64,000 bases of DNA from Prevotella lacticifex (GCF_019973375.1 NZ_BPTV01000001.1:62001-126000), one strand, 5' to 3'; positions 1 to 9,412 are shown, counted from the first letter of the stretch. Made by a program: numbers and translations. The notes: generated by a model from the letters alone, not told the origin.

Positions 1-1
1 T

Positions 2-1372
2 ATCGATCCTCCATACAACACCGGTAACGAGAATTGGGTATATAATGATAACGCCAACGACCCTCGCATCAAGCGCTGGCTCGGTGAAGTCGTCGGTAAG
101 GAAGGTGAGGACTTGTCACGACACGACAAGTGGTGCTGCATGATGTATCCCAGACTGAGACTGCTGAAGGACTTATTGTCGGAACATGGCGTAATTTTTA
201 TTTCAATTGATAATAACGAAATTGCAAATCTCAAATTAATCTGTGATGAGATCTTTGGCATTGGTAATTTTGTAACTGATTTAATTTGGCGTTCTTCAGA
301 TTCTTCAAACCACGATGCAAAACAGTTTTCAGCTGATTACAACCACACGCTTATTTATTCAAAATGTTTCAAATGGCAGCCAAAGTTATTGGAGAGAACC
401 GCAGATGATAATAGGCACTATAAGAATCCCGATAATGACCCTAATGGTCCTTGGTTTTCAGGAAACTTATCTTCGCCTAATCCCAGAGCAAATTTAACCT
501 ATGATATTGTGTCTCCTCAGGGTTTCGTTATAAAACCACCAAAAAACGGATGGCGTTGGAGCAAAGAAACCATGAAATCATATATTGATAATGGTGATGT
601 CGTTTTTCTTGATGGTGGTAAACGAATCCTTAAAAAGACGTATTTGAAAGATCAGAAAGGGATAGTTCCTTCTGATATATGGTGGGATATAGAGATAACT
701 GGTCATAACAGAAACGCAAAATATGAATTGAAGAAGATATTTCCAGAACTAAAAACATCTGAAATTTTCTCAACGCCCAAACCATCAAAATTCATAAAAA
801 GAATTCTGGATATTGCAACAAATAAGGATAGCATAATTTTGGATTCTTTTGCAGGCTCGGGAACGACAGCTCACGCTGTTATGAAGAAGAATAAAGAGGA
901 TGGTGGAAACAGACGCTTTATTCTAATAGAACTTGGAGATTATGCAGAAAGTATAACAGCGGAAAGAGTCAAGCGAGTTATGGAAGGTTATGGAGATATT
1001 GAGGGTCTTGGCGGAGCCTTTGACTACTATGAGCTTGGCCCTACTTTGTTTGACAAAGACGGGTTCTTAAACGAGGAAGTGGGCGAGGACGCCATCCGTG
1101 AATATGTCTATTACTCAGAGACCCGGCAGCACCTCACCCGGCGGCGTGAGGAAAGCTCCAAATATCTGCTGGATACGTTTGGCGGTACGGCCTACTACTT
1201 CTATTATGAGCCGCACAGCATGACGTCACTCGATTTCAAGTCGCCACTGCATATTGCGGAAAAGGCCGACCAGTATATCATCTATGCGGATGTTTGCTAT
1301 CTGCCTGATGACTACATGCGGAAGCATCACATCATCTTCAAGAAGATTCCTCGTGACATCAGACAATTTTAA
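2..1372 (+). CDS. mod: Type III restriction-modification DNA methyltransferase (Mod), 5' truncated by the window edge
   Basis: This is the modification and recognition subunit of a type III restriction system, which methylates adenine N6 in a short asymmetric site. The reading frame is open from the first bases, so the start lies outside the window. The DPPY catalytic motif (IDPPYNTGN) is at 2-28 and the AdoMet-binding motif LDSFAGSGTTAHAV is near 840-880. This order, catalytic motif before cofactor motif, is the beta-class arrangement used by type III Mod proteins. The target recognition region between them (about 190-830) is visibly more AT-rich than the part after about 1020, suggesting domain exchange. 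The res gene starts 11 nt downstream, so the two form one operon. Confidence 0.93.
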   Translation: MDPPYNTGNENWVYNDNANDPRIKRWLGEVVGKEGEDLSRHDKWCCMMYPRLRLLKDLLSEHGVIFISIDNNEIANLKLICDEIFGIGNFVTDLIWRSSDSSNHDAKQFSADYNHTLIYSKCFKWQPKLLERTADDNRHYKNPDNDPNGPWFSGNLSSPNPRANLTYDIVSPQGFVIKPPKNGWRWSKETMKSYIDNGDVVFLDGGKRILKKTYLKDQKGIVPSDIWWDIEITGHNRNAKYELKKIFPELKTSEIFSTPKPSKFIKRILDIATNKDSIILDSFAGSGTTAHAVMKKNKEDGGNRRFILIELGDYAESITAERVKRVMEGYGDIEGLGGAFDYYELGPTLFDKDGFLNEEVGEDAIREYVYYSETRQHLTRRREESSKYLLDTFGGTAYYFYYEPHSMTSLDFKSPLHIAEKADQYIIYADVCYLPDDYMRKHHIIFKKIPRDIRQF

Positions 1373-1383
1373 TTGGAAAAACT

Positions 1384-4074
1384 ATGGGAGAACTATTCAA
1401 TCTGAAAGATTATCAGCAGGATGTCCTTGACGATCTTGCGCTATATATCCGGACACTCAATCAGAGTGCCAATCTCAGTAGTGCCTTCGCGCGTTACTGG
1501 AAAGACAAGGCTGCTGCCAACGACATAGACATACACTATCACGACGACGTAACGGGTGTGCCGAATGTTACCATCAAAGTGCCTACAGCCGGTGGAAAGA
1601 CTTTTATCGCCTGCAATGCTTTGCGTACTATCTTCGACGAACTTCCCAACAGGGAGCTTGGAAAAGTGGTAGTATGGTTTGTGCCCTCTGACACCATTCT
1701 CTCACAGACTTTTGCCAATCTCAGCAACAAAGAGCATCCTTACCGCCAAAAGTTAGACACGTTGTTCAATAATAGGGTATACGTTGTAGACAAGAGTATG
1801 GCATTGTTGGGCAATGGCATCAGTCCGTCGGATATTTCCGGCCAGCTGACTGTTTTCGTGCTAAGCGTACAGTCGTTTATAGAGAGGGTACAGCGCAATC
1901 ACCGAGACAAGAGCTATCTTAACAATCCCCTTGCTTACCGTGAGAATGGTAACCTTGAAGGCTATGTCAAACAACTGGAAGCCTACTATAAAAGCGAGAT
2001 CAACATAGATTCTGCTGATGAGAGTTCGCTCATAAGGTATATAGCCATGCTTCATCCTGTTACCGTCATAGACGAGAGTCATAATTTCACGTCTGATTTA
2101 CGGGTAGACACTTTGAAGAACATCCATCCGTCGTTTATCTTCGACTTGACAGCAACACCGCGGGAGAATTCCAATATCATCAGCTACGTGGATGCCGGTA
2201 GGCTGAAAAAAGAAAATATGGTGAAGTTGCCGGTTATCGTATACAACAACCGCAATAAGGTAGATGTCATCTCTAATGCCATCGTCCTGCGTCGGCAGTT
2301 GGAGGAGAAAGCTAAAAAGGCGGGACTGACGATCGGCAGCTATGTACGCCCTATTGTCCTGTTCCAGGCCGAGCCAAGGACATCAGACGATACCCAGACA
2401 TATGAAAAGATAAAGAGGATGTTGCTTGACAGTGGCATCCCTGAAAAAGAAGTCAAGATAAAAACTGCCAACGTCAATGAGCTGAAGGGTGTAGACTTGA
2501 TGAGTGAGGACTGTCCGGTCAGATATATCATCACCGTCAACGCATTGAAGGAAGGGTGGGATTGTCCCTTTGCCTATATTCTCGCTACCATTGCCAACCG
2601 TACATCCAAAATCGACGTGGAACAGATCATCGGCAGAATACTCCGCCAGCCATATACTAAGCGGTTTGACGATGAAATGTTGAATATGTCGTATGTGCTG
2701 ACTTGTGGGGAAAACTTCAACGAAACCGTTGAAGAGGTTGTTAAAGGTCTCAATCATTCTGGATACAGCCGTAGGGACTATAGGAAGGTGGATACCATTA
2801 ATCGGCTAAAACAAATGCCCGAACATGGCAATTATGCTCAGACAGATTTATTCGAGGATTCGGAGCAAAGAGCCGCACAGACAGATGAGGCGAATGACCC
2901 AACTGGAGACATTGACATTTCCCAAATTAAAGATGCGGTTTCTACATCTCTATCGGATAATGTGCCTATTCAGGAAATCTCTCAACTTGCACAAACTCAA
3001 GGAGAAGATTATCTCCAGCAGATGAACCAAGAATCAGAGAATAAACAAAATTTACCACCGACAATGCGCAATGCACCACAGTATAAAATAAGAGAAGAAT
3101 TCAAGGAAGTTGTCGACTCTATAGAACTTCCCAATTTTAGTGTCCCTGTCAGTGAAAGCGACTTGTTCATTGCTGCGGCAAGCGAGTTGCACGCACCGCT
3201 ATCCAGAAAGTTCTTGCTTAAGGGCTTTGCTTTGGCAGAGAAGGATAAGGAGATTTCTTTTGATTTAAATCTCGAAGCACGCGCCCTGGATATAGAAAAT
3301 CGAGGTAGAGGTGAAACGTCTATCGTCGCAACCACACTTAACAAGTATCAGCAACAGGCTTTACTTTCTGTAATGTCTGCGGGAAGCCATGAGACTAAGT
3401 TGGCAACGATAACAAATAATGTCGTCAATATGCTGAGCAAGGATGACGAGGTAGGCGCTAAGGATCTGAGGGATTACATTAACAGTGTCCTTAAAACCAA
3501 AAGTGATGCGGAATTGATGCGTATGGCAAATATTCTACCCAGTGTGTCGGAAAGGTTCAGAATAAAAATTAAAAGGCTTAAAAATGATTATGCCCGCCAA
3601 CGCTTTCAAGATGTATATGATGATGGTACGCTTTCAGTAAGACCAGACTACCATTTCCCGGCTACCATTTCGTGTGTCTCGCAAGCTATATATCCAAAGG
3701 GTTTGTACGAGGTTGAGGATGGTAATATGGATAATTTTGAGAAAAGGGTGATTGATAAGATTGCCAATTTAGATAACGTGCTCTTTTGGCATCGTAATCC
3801 TTCGCGTATTGGGTTTAAGATTAACGGTTACGTGAACAATCATTACCCGGATTTTATAGTGGTGACTAAGAAACGGAATGTCATACTTGTAGAGACCAAG
3901 GGACGACAGTTGGACGGTTCTGACAGTGAATACAAAATAGAAATAGGACGCAAATGGGATGCCCTTGCCGGTCACCAGTATCATTACTTCATGGTGTTTC
4001 CTGATGATGCCAAAGATCCATTGAAAGATGCAATGGCAGAAAGCAGGCTGATTAGTCTATTGCGGAACATGTAG
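1384..4074 (+). CDS. res: Type III restriction endonuclease subunit (Res)
   Basis: Res is the ATP-dependent translocase and nuclease partner of Mod. The N-terminal half is a superfamily 2 helicase: Walker A VPTAGGKT (K72), DESH box at residues 230-233, and a late helicase motif in the EQIIGRILRQP segment. The C-terminus has a PD-(D/E)xK nuclease site: P822-D823, then E837-T-K839 in the ETKG motif. At 896 residues it has the length expected of a complete Res. The start ATG follows the mod stop by 11 nt. The helicase half is more GC-rich than the stretch at about 2840-3900, as in mod. All visible catalytic motifs are intact, so the enzyme is probably active. Confidence 0.95.
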   Translation: MGELFNLKDYQQDVLDDLALYIRTLNQSANLSSAFARYWKDKAAANDIDIHYHDDVTGVPNVTIKVPTAGGKTFIACNALRTIFDELPNRELGKVVVWFVPSDTILSQTFANLSNKEHPYRQKLDTLFNNRVYVVDKSMALLGNGISPSDISGQLTVFVLSVQSFIERVQRNHRDKSYLNNPLAYRENGNLEGYVKQLEAYYKSEINIDSADESSLIRYIAMLHPVTVIDESHNFTSDLRVDTLKNIHPSFIFDLTATPRENSNIISYVDAGRLKKENMVKLPVIVYNNRNKVDVISNAIVLRRQLEEKAKKAGLTIGSYVRPIVLFQAEPRTSDDTQTYEKIKRMLLDSGIPEKEVKIKTANVNELKGVDLMSEDCPVRYIITVNALKEGWDCPFAYILATIANRTSKIDVEQIIGRILRQPYTKRFDDEMLNMSYVLTCGENFNETVEEVVKGLNHSGYSRRDYRKVDTINRLKQMPEHGNYAQTDLFEDSEQRAAQTDEANDPTGDIDISQIKDAVSTSLSDNVPIQEISQLAQTQGEDYLQQMNQESENKQNLPPTMRNAPQYKIREEFKEVVDSIELPNFSVPVSESDLFIAAASELHAPLSRKFLLKGFALAEKDKEISFDLNLEARALDIENRGRGETSIVATTLNKYQQQALLSVMSAGSHETKLATITNNVVNMLSKDDEVGAKDLRDYINSVLKTKSDAELMRMANILPSVSERFRIKIKRLKNDYARQRFQDVYDDGTLSVRPDYHFPATISCVSQAIYPKGLYEVEDGNMDNFEKRVIDKIANLDNVLFWHRNPSRIGFKINGYVNNHYPDFIVVTKKRNVILVETKGRQLDGSDSEYKIEIGRKWDALAGHQYHYFMVFPDDAKDPLKDAMAESRLISLLRNM

Positions 4075-4192
4075 AGGATTGTAAGGACGATTGCGAACAT
4101 TGCAAGAAAACCTGCAACTTTTGAAGGTACTCTTCATACTTCTTTCCGATTCTTGTCCGGCATTAACGCCTTATTAACACCCTGAGAAAGAA

Positions 4193-4227
4193 AAATCCCT
4201 TGTAAATCATTGATTTACAAGGGATTT
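4193..4227 (-). terminator. Perfect 17-bp palindrome, likely terminator of tRNA-Leu
   Basis: Left arm 4193-4209 and right arm 4211-4227 are exact reverse complements separated by one base. It lies just past the 3' end of tRNA-Leu, and on the minus strand it is followed by a T-run (TTTTTCTTTC), as in a factor-independent terminator. It may also stop transcripts arriving from res on the other strand. Confidence 0.7.
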
Positions 4228-4241
4228 ATAGTGTAAAGGTG

Positions 4242-4323
4242 TACCCAGACTCGGGCTCGAACCGAGATGCCTTGCGGCACTGGTGTTTGAGACCAGCGCG
4301 TCTACCTATTCCGCCATCTGGGC
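4242..4323 (-). tRNA. tRNA-Leu (anticodon CAA)
   Basis: The minus strand folds as a class II tRNA. The 7-bp acceptor stem is GCCCAGA with TCTGGGT. The anticodon stem CTGGT/ACCAG encloses loop CTCAAAC (anticodon CAA). A variable arm TGCC-GCAA-GGCA follows, and the T arm is CTCGG-TTCGAGC-CCGAG. CCA is not encoded. The long variable arm and the anticodon identify leucine. A consensus promoter lies about 30 nt upstream and a palindromic terminator immediately downstream, so it is a single-gene unit. It adjoins the restriction system, and tRNA genes are common insertion points for such cargo. Confidence 0.96.
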
Positions 4324-4355
4324 CAAAAAGGATGGATAACGAATGAATGTGGATG

Positions 4356-4386
4356 CAAAGGTACAACAAAAAATGAAAATAAACAA
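4356..4386 (-). promoter_or_regulatory. Bacteroidetes-type promoter of tRNA-Leu
   Basis: On the minus strand: TTG (4384-4386), 20-nt spacer, TACCTTTG (4356-4363). This is an exact fit to the -33/-7 consensus of Bacteroidetes sigma-ABfr promoters, predicting a start about 29 nt before the mature tRNA. Confidence 0.8.
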
Positions 4387-4529
4387 TAGGTTATGAGAAA
4401 TTTTATTTTTAACTGCGGAAAAAACGTGTGGTTGATGATGATAACGAAGTGTGGCTGCGGGTTAGTTTGGTCGGATGGAACGCAAAAGAGGCAGAATCAT
4501 GACAAGAGGAATAATGAAAGAGGGAAATT

Positions 4530-4760
4530 AAGGAGAAAATAGATGATGATAAGGAGGGAAACAGATGTGGCAGGAAGAGGAACAGAGAGGACGAAGAGGA
4601 GAAATAGAGAGGACAGAGAGGAGAAATAGAGAAGACGGGGAGGAGGAACAGAGAGGACGGGGAGGAGAAATAGAGAGGACGGAGAGGAGAAATAGAGAAG
4701 ACGGGGAGGAGGAATAGAGAGGACGAAGAGGAGGAATAGAGAGGTGGGAGAGGTAGAATC
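4530..4760. repeat. Purine-rich tandem array with a 22-bp period
   Basis: The plus strand is almost pure A/G. At least seven adjacent 22-nt units resembling GGGGAGGAGAAATAGAGAGG plus AC can be read between about 4590 and 4750, with degenerate units on both sides. Long Ser/Leu/Phe-rich frames on the minus strand are produced by the low complexity and are not called as genes. Nothing else is evident between the tRNA promoter and the repeat at 4968. Confidence 0.8.
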
Positions 4761-4967
4761 GGCGGACGGGGAAGGCGTGGAGGGGATACGGAGATGGACG
4801 AATTCGGGGACGGTAGAGGGAAAAAGGATGAGGGTGGAGAATAAGATGATGGGCGACAACAGACTGGATGAAAGGAAGAAAAGGACAGTAAAGAAGACAA
4901 AAAGCAGTGATTGACGATGTAAATAAAATTCAGAATGAAAGTTTGCTTTTAACAATCTTGTAACTCG

Positions 4968-5114
4968 TTGAGAATCAAACGGTTTGCAAAAGATGCCATT
5001 TGGCGTTGCGAAACGGTCCGTTTTACAACGCGAAACGGTCCATTTCGCAGGCTGAAACGGACCGTTTTAGAAGCCGAAATGGCACGTATTGAAATGCTGT
5101 AAAAATATTTCAGC
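4968..5114. repeat. Dispersed palindromic 22-bp element, copy A
   Basis: A flank resembling TTGATAATCAACGGCTTAC (4968 onward) leads into consecutive 22-nt units, each carrying a form of the palindrome AAACGGNCCGTTT, and ends in GTAAAAATATTTCAGC. Unit starts at 5010, 5032, 5054 and 5076 show the exact 22-nt spacing. Related copies are at 5295, 20936, 30372 and 53115. Confidence 0.8.
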
Positions 5115-5294
5115 AGTATGATTGATAATATTTGAGGAATCGAGACACGTCTGCCAACTATGCCGAACATACACAAGACCGCACCCAAAGGGATAAGCAT
5201 TAAGGGCCACAACACATAATTATGATTGCAATGGCACAGAATGAGATTGTTGGAAGTGGACGTCTGGCGGTGGAAAAGGTGCGCAGCCTAACGT

Positions 5295-5378
5295 CAAAAC
5301 GGTCCCCTCCGAAAGCCGAAAGGGACCGTTTTGAATGCCGAATTGGCACATGTAGAAAAGCTAAAAATACATTTCAGC
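5295..5378. repeat. Dispersed palindromic 22-bp element, copy B
   Basis: Three 22-nt units begin AAAACGGTCCC, GAAAGGGACCG and GAATTGGCAC, followed by the AT-rich tail CTAAAAATACATTTCAGC. The upstream flank is not recognisable here. The rest of 5115-5513 holds no supported gene. Confidence 0.75.
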
Positions 5379-5513
5379 CACGTGATTAATAATATGGGAG
5401 GAGGCGCAACACATCTATCAGCTACGTGGCAACCATATTTAACCATATCCATAAGTATAACCAAAAAGCGCCCCCTCCATATTATTATGATTGTGTGGCC
5501 ACCGTCGTGACAA

Positions 5514-6590
5514 TCACTTCAGATGTGGCCATCCGTCTTTCCATTCAATACTCCTGACGACGAGGACTGGCTCACCATCGGGAACCTTATATCCATGGCA
5601 GATAAAGACATCGCCACGGCCGAAATTGTATGCCGCACAATGGCCTGCCGCCTGGAAAGTGGTCTTATCGCCCTGTATGACCGGATAGCCGCCGCCGTCG
5701 GTCATGTCGATGCCGCGGTCGTCGCAGTAAGGTCCTTCGACGTTCCTGCTTCGTCCGACGACCACCCGGTAGGAGCTTTGATCGCCGAGACAGCAGTAGT
5801 CCCAGCTGACAAACAGATAATAATAGCCGTCATGATGGAAGATGAACGGGGCCTCGATGGCGTTATATCCGGCCTCAACATCTATTTTTCCACGTTTTGT
5901 CGTACGGGCCTTAGCAGGTTTTGAGCCCGCGCCATTGGCATTGGCGCTGCCGCCGTTATCTGACGACGACGCATCGGTGCCACCATCAGACTTCTTCTTT
6001 CGCGGGTTGAACGCCAACCGCCGGGCAATGGTGCGGGGGCTGGAGCCTTTCGCCACATGCATTGTGCTGTCGAGGCGAACGAGCTGTATGCCGTCCCAGA
6101 AGGAGCCGAAGACGAGCCGCGGCAATCCATCGTCGCCGACAGTGAAATTCGGGTCGATGGCATTCCAGTTGTCGCGCCCCCCTCGCGAGGCAATTATACA
6201 GCCCTCGTCCTTCCATCCGCCGGTGTCGGACAGGCGGTCGTTCGACAGCAGTCCGATGGCCGATATGTTCCGTCCGAAGGTCGATACCGAGTAGGCCATG
6301 TACCACCTGCCGTTGAACCGAACGACATCCGGGGCCCAGACATGATTGCGGAAACCCGGAACGCTGTCGCGGGTCCATGCCGGAATCTTCCCCGAGAGTG
6401 GTCCTTTGCTTTTCAGTGTCCACGTACGCATGTCGGCGGAGGTCATTTCCTGAATGTTCTCTCCTGTCGAGAATAGGTAGTAAGTGCCGTTTTCGTAGGC
6501 CATGACGGGGTCGTGGACCATCGGTTCGGTGGTGTTGAAAGAGGGAGTGGCAAGAGTCAGTGCCACCCCCAACAATGAAGCCAGAATCAT
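5514..6590 (-). CDS. GH43 endo-arabinanase-like enzyme with an internal low-complexity insert
   Basis: A secreted glycoside hydrolase family 43 five-bladed propeller, closest in pattern to arabinan endo-1,5-alpha-L-arabinanases. Visible GH43 residues are the general base D27 (HDPVM), the pKa-tuning D146 (NAIDPNF) and the acid E246 (NAIEAPFI); HVWAPDV near residue 85 is also typical. The N-terminus is hydrophobic (residues 1-15) but lacks a charged n-region; no upstream ATG is in frame. Residues about 198-236 form a Lys/Ser/Gly/Ala-rich insert inside the propeller, unusual for the family. The ATG lies 4 nt after the stop of the other GH43 gene, so the two are cotranscribed and probably coupled. 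Last gene of the arabinan-type PUL. Confidence 0.88.
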   Translation of the reverse strand: MILASLLGVALTLATPSFNTTEPMVHDPVMAYENGTYYLFSTGENIQEMTSADMRTWTLKSKGPLSGKIPAWTRDSVPGFRNHVWAPDVVRFNGRWYMAYSVSTFGRNISAIGLLSNDRLSDTGGWKDEGCIIASRGGRDNWNAIDPNFTVGDDGLPRLVFGSFWDGIQLVRLDSTMHVAKGSSPRTIARRLAFNPRKKKSDGGTDASSSDNGGSANANGAGSKPAKARTTKRGKIDVEAGYNAIEAPFIFHHDGYYYLFVSWDYCCLGDQSSYRVVVGRSRNVEGPYCDDRGIDMTDGGGYPVIQGDKTTFQAAGHCAAYNFGRGDVFICHGYKVPDGEPVLVVRSIEWKDGWPHLK

Positions 6591-6594
6591 TCGT

Positions 6595-9309
6595 CTACCT
6601 GTTGATATACTTTCGGCCGTTTTCTATGACCACACCCCGATAGTTGCGGTTAACCCTTTGTCCTGCAAGATTATACAAGGCTGACGACTTAGCTGTCCGG
6701 CTGTCGCTATTCACAGTCGTGATACCGGTCGGCACCAAAGTCGATCCGTCGATATACGACTTCTCGTTGACGAAGAACAGCGTTGTCTGCTCGGGCGCAT
6801 CAGTGATATTCGCGCTGAAAGAGTAGTTGTAAACCTTCCCTGCCGCAGTGGTTATCGTCGAGGTCATGGTGAATTTTCCGTCGGTAGCGTAAGCACACTT
6901 CATATCGACGAGCGATCCGTCCATATCATCCTTGAAAGTATCCCAGTTGAATGCGCTCGACTGGTTGGCGGCATCGTAGCATGTGCCCCATCCATAGTTG
7001 TCGTTGCGCAGGACAAAGTACTCGGTGTAGCCAGCAGTATTGCGCTCACCATTGGCAGCCACGAGACACCAGTTGTCCCAGTTCTCGGCTTTGTCGCTGT
7101 AGTTGTAGAACTTGAACTCGGCGTCGGTGCCCTTCTTCAGGGTGTAATACTGCTTTGAGAAGTTTGTCCACCACGCTGCGGTGAGGTCCTTCTGCTGCGA
7201 CTCGGGGTAGTAGACGGGTGTCGAAGGCTTAGCGTTCTTGTCGACATACAGGCTGTATTCCTTCTTATACGCATATCCGTCCTTGTCGATCTCGACCGTC
7301 AGCGTGACAGGTCCCTTGCCGGTTATCTCGCCGAAATCGGAGTCGAACACATTCATGTCGCTCGAAGTCCATTTCACCTTTGTACCAAGGTATCCGGTCT
7401 CCGGCAGGTTCACATTGCTGTTTATTGTTGCTCCGTCCTGGAACGGGATATTAAGATGGTCGAGGGTATACTTTATTGCCGGTTTGGTGTCGGCCTTGAC
7501 GGCCCACACTTCCTGAGCGAACGTGTAGCTGCCCTGCCCTACTCCCTTGCTTCCGCTGTTATCGGAGAGTGCTGCGATGGACAGCGACGGGATGTCGGTG
7601 TAGTCGGTTGTTTCCTTCACGAGCACACCCTTATATTCCACCCCGTTGACAGTCAGGGTGATAAAGTCGGTACCGGCCTTTCTCGTCCACTTACTTGTGG
7701 AGTTGACACCGCTGCCAGCAGCGCCGGTGATGGTGCCGTCGGCATTGAGAGTGATGTTGACCGGTTCCTTCAGCCGTGCCGTTGTGGCCTGGTCGGAACT
7801 TGACACCTGAGCGTGGCTCTGGTTGTACTGATGACGGATAAACTGGTAATCGCCGGGAATTTCGGCATCAGCGACCGAGGCCGTAGAAGCAATGGCACTG
7901 TTCGTGGCCGTACTGCCACTGAACTCATACGGCGATGCGACGAGCCATCCGTCCTCGTTGAGGAAGAGCTGATGCACCCTGACCTCGTGTCCGTAGGTTC
8001 CGTCGTTGAACTTGGTGTGATAAACCACGAATGCGCGGCCCTTGTCGTCGACAAAAGCCGAGTTGTGTCCCTGGGCCACTTCGCCCTTCGGCATCGTCTG
8101 CCACTGGTAGCCATCCATGAGCAGTACACCACGGTTGTCGGTGGCATGGGCTCCATAGTTCAGGGCGTAAGACGTAAAGCGTGCCGATGTTCCGTTGGCA
8201 TCGGTGAACGGACCTTCAGGACTTGTCGACCTGAAGATACGTATCTGATAGCCCTGGCTCGGGTTCAGTCCGCCGTAGCTAAGGAAGAGGAAGTAGTAAT
8301 CGCCTATCTTCTGCACATAGCTACCCTCGCCCGAGACGTAGCATCCGCCCGCAATCTTCCGGCCGAAATACGGGTCGGAGGTGCAGTTCTGGTCGGCAGC
8401 TCCAGGTGTCGCGACTGTTCCGTTGACCTCATAGTCGTATTTGTGGGTATAATCACGCAGTCCCGTCTGTGCGTCGAGTTTCAGTTCGAATATTCCTCCC
8501 GACCACGATCCGTAGGTCATCCAGAGGTTTCCGGCATCATCGTAGAACACACAGGGGTCGATACAGTTTGGCCAGTAGTCGCCCCAGTTCCGGATGTTGT
8601 AGCGCTGCGGCAGCGCTGTGGCTCCGGTGGCTATGGCGAGGTCGGTCTTTTTCCAGTCGTCGGCCTTTCCATATCCGTTGTGGTCGAAACGTCCCGAGAA
8701 TCCCGACATCACCACGGGAGCCTGGTATGTCCACGGACCTTTGGGGCTGTCGGAGGTGAACATCACTATCGACGAGCACCAGTTGTCGCCGTTGAGCGAC
8801 ATATACAGGCACCACTTGCCCATAGCCGTATTGTAGATGATGTCGGGAGCCCACTCCATGCCCTGGACGCTGTTGCCGGTGTACTGCCATGCATGGGCAT
8901 CGAAATTGGGAAAGTTAACCATGTTACCCTGGTAGTCCTTAACCTTGCTCACAGTCTGGGTGGAGTACGCATTAGCGAAATTGATGAGAGTGCCGTCGCT
9001 GTTGGCAAAGAGGCTGTTGGCCGTTCCGGCTGCCTCGCCTGCGCCCCACGACGAATCCCAGTCCTGATAGTTGCTTGCCGCCGTCGTACTGCCGTGGCCG
9101 AGGTGGGAGCCATAGACATAGTAGACCGGCGAGGCAGGATTGGTGACGTTGTCGACGACTATCGACGGGTCGTGACAGCTCACACGATGGTTGTACGTTC
9201 TCGTCGTGTAGCTGTCGGCGATATCGGCATCGGTGAGACTGTTCTGTGCCATAGCCGGCATCTGCATTGCCAGAGCCAATGCTGAAAGAAGATAAAAATG
9301 ATTTTTCAT
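6595..9309 (-). CDS. Large secreted GH43 arabinanase-like enzyme with C-terminal accessory domains
   Basis: The start at 9309 (MKNHFYLL) gives a normal signal peptide ending MPAMAQ; an ATG 27 nt upstream lies at the edge of the intercistronic stem-loop. Total 904 aa. The N-terminal GH43 propeller spans about 40-460 with D47 (CHDPS), EWAPDI, D251 (NCIDP) and acid E328 (SGEGSY). A beta-sandwich of the kind following Bacteroides arabinanases covers about 480-605, then an Ig-like domain about 615-690. A domain at about 705-850 (AWWTNF, NWDNWCLV, LRNDNYGWG) recurs twice in the neighbouring glycan-binding lipoprotein. The tail YNLAGQRVNRNYRG...YINR matches one on the unrelated secreted protein at 48.8 kb. 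Likely a surface or secreted endo-acting arabinanase of the PUL; substrate is inferred from family. Confidence 0.88.
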   Translation of the reverse strand: MKNHFYLLSALALAMQMPAMAQNSLTDADIADSYTTRTYNHRVSCHDPSIVVDNVTNPASPVYYVYGSHLGHGSTTAASNYQDWDSSWGAGEAAGTANSLFANSDGTLINFANAYSTQTVSKVKDYQGNMVNFPNFDAHAWQYTGNSVQGMEWAPDIIYNTAMGKWCLYMSLNGDNWCSSIVMFTSDSPKGPWTYQAPVVMSGFSGRFDHNGYGKADDWKKTDLAIATGATALPQRYNIRNWGDYWPNCIDPCVFYDDAGNLWMTYGSWSGGIFELKLDAQTGLRDYTHKYDYEVNGTVATPGAADQNCTSDPYFGRKIAGGCYVSGEGSYVQKIGDYYFLFLSYGGLNPSQGYQIRIFRSTSPEGPFTDANGTSARFTSYALNYGAHATDNRGVLLMDGYQWQTMPKGEVAQGHNSAFVDDKGRAFVVYHTKFNDGTYGHEVRVHQLFLNEDGWLVASPYEFSGSTATNSAIASTASVADAEIPGDYQFIRHQYNQSHAQVSSSDQATTARLKEPVNITLNADGTITGAAGSGVNSTSKWTRKAGTDFITLTVNGVEYKGVLVKETTDYTDIPSLSIAALSDNSGSKGVGQGSYTFAQEVWAVKADTKPAIKYTLDHLNIPFQDGATINSNVNLPETGYLGTKVKWTSSDMNVFDSDFGEITGKGPVTLTVEIDKDGYAYKKEYSLYVDKNAKPSTPVYYPESQQKDLTAAWWTNFSKQYYTLKKGTDAEFKFYNYSDKAENWDNWCLVAANGERNTAGYTEYFVLRNDNYGWGTCYDAANQSSAFNWDTFKDDMDGSLVDMKCAYATDGKFTMTSTITTAAGKVYNYSFSANITDAPEQTTLFFVNEKSYIDGSTLVPTGITTVNSDSRTAKSSALYNLAGQRVNRNYRGVVIENGRKYINR

Positions 9310-9335
9310 ATTTTTGTTGCTGTTATTAATAATCA

Positions 9336-9384
9336 AAGCCCCTGCTGTAGGTCTCCGCCTGGCGAAGGCTTACGGCAGGGGCTT
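9336..9384 (-). terminator. Intercistronic stem-loop between glycan-binding protein and GH43 genes
   Basis: Arms AAGCCCCTGC (9336-9345) and GCAGGGGCTT (9375-9384) are perfect complements around a 29-nt loop. On the minus strand a short T-rich stretch follows. It sits between two genes of one operon, so partial termination or mRNA protection is more likely than a full stop. Confidence 0.6.
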
Positions 9385-9412
9385 GGTTTATCCCGTTTAC
9401 ACGGCCATTATG

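Noticed and set aside
4409..4955. Two long Ser/Leu/Phe-rich minus-strand reading frames
   Set aside because: They are produced by the purine-rich 22-bp array; the codon content simply reflects the repeat.
7813..9285. 490-codon plus-strand open frame opposite the GH43 gene, and a similar 457-codon one at 11500-12873
   Set aside because: Both lie antisense to well-supported genes and show no family motifs or promoters; GC-rich antisense frames of this length arise by chance.
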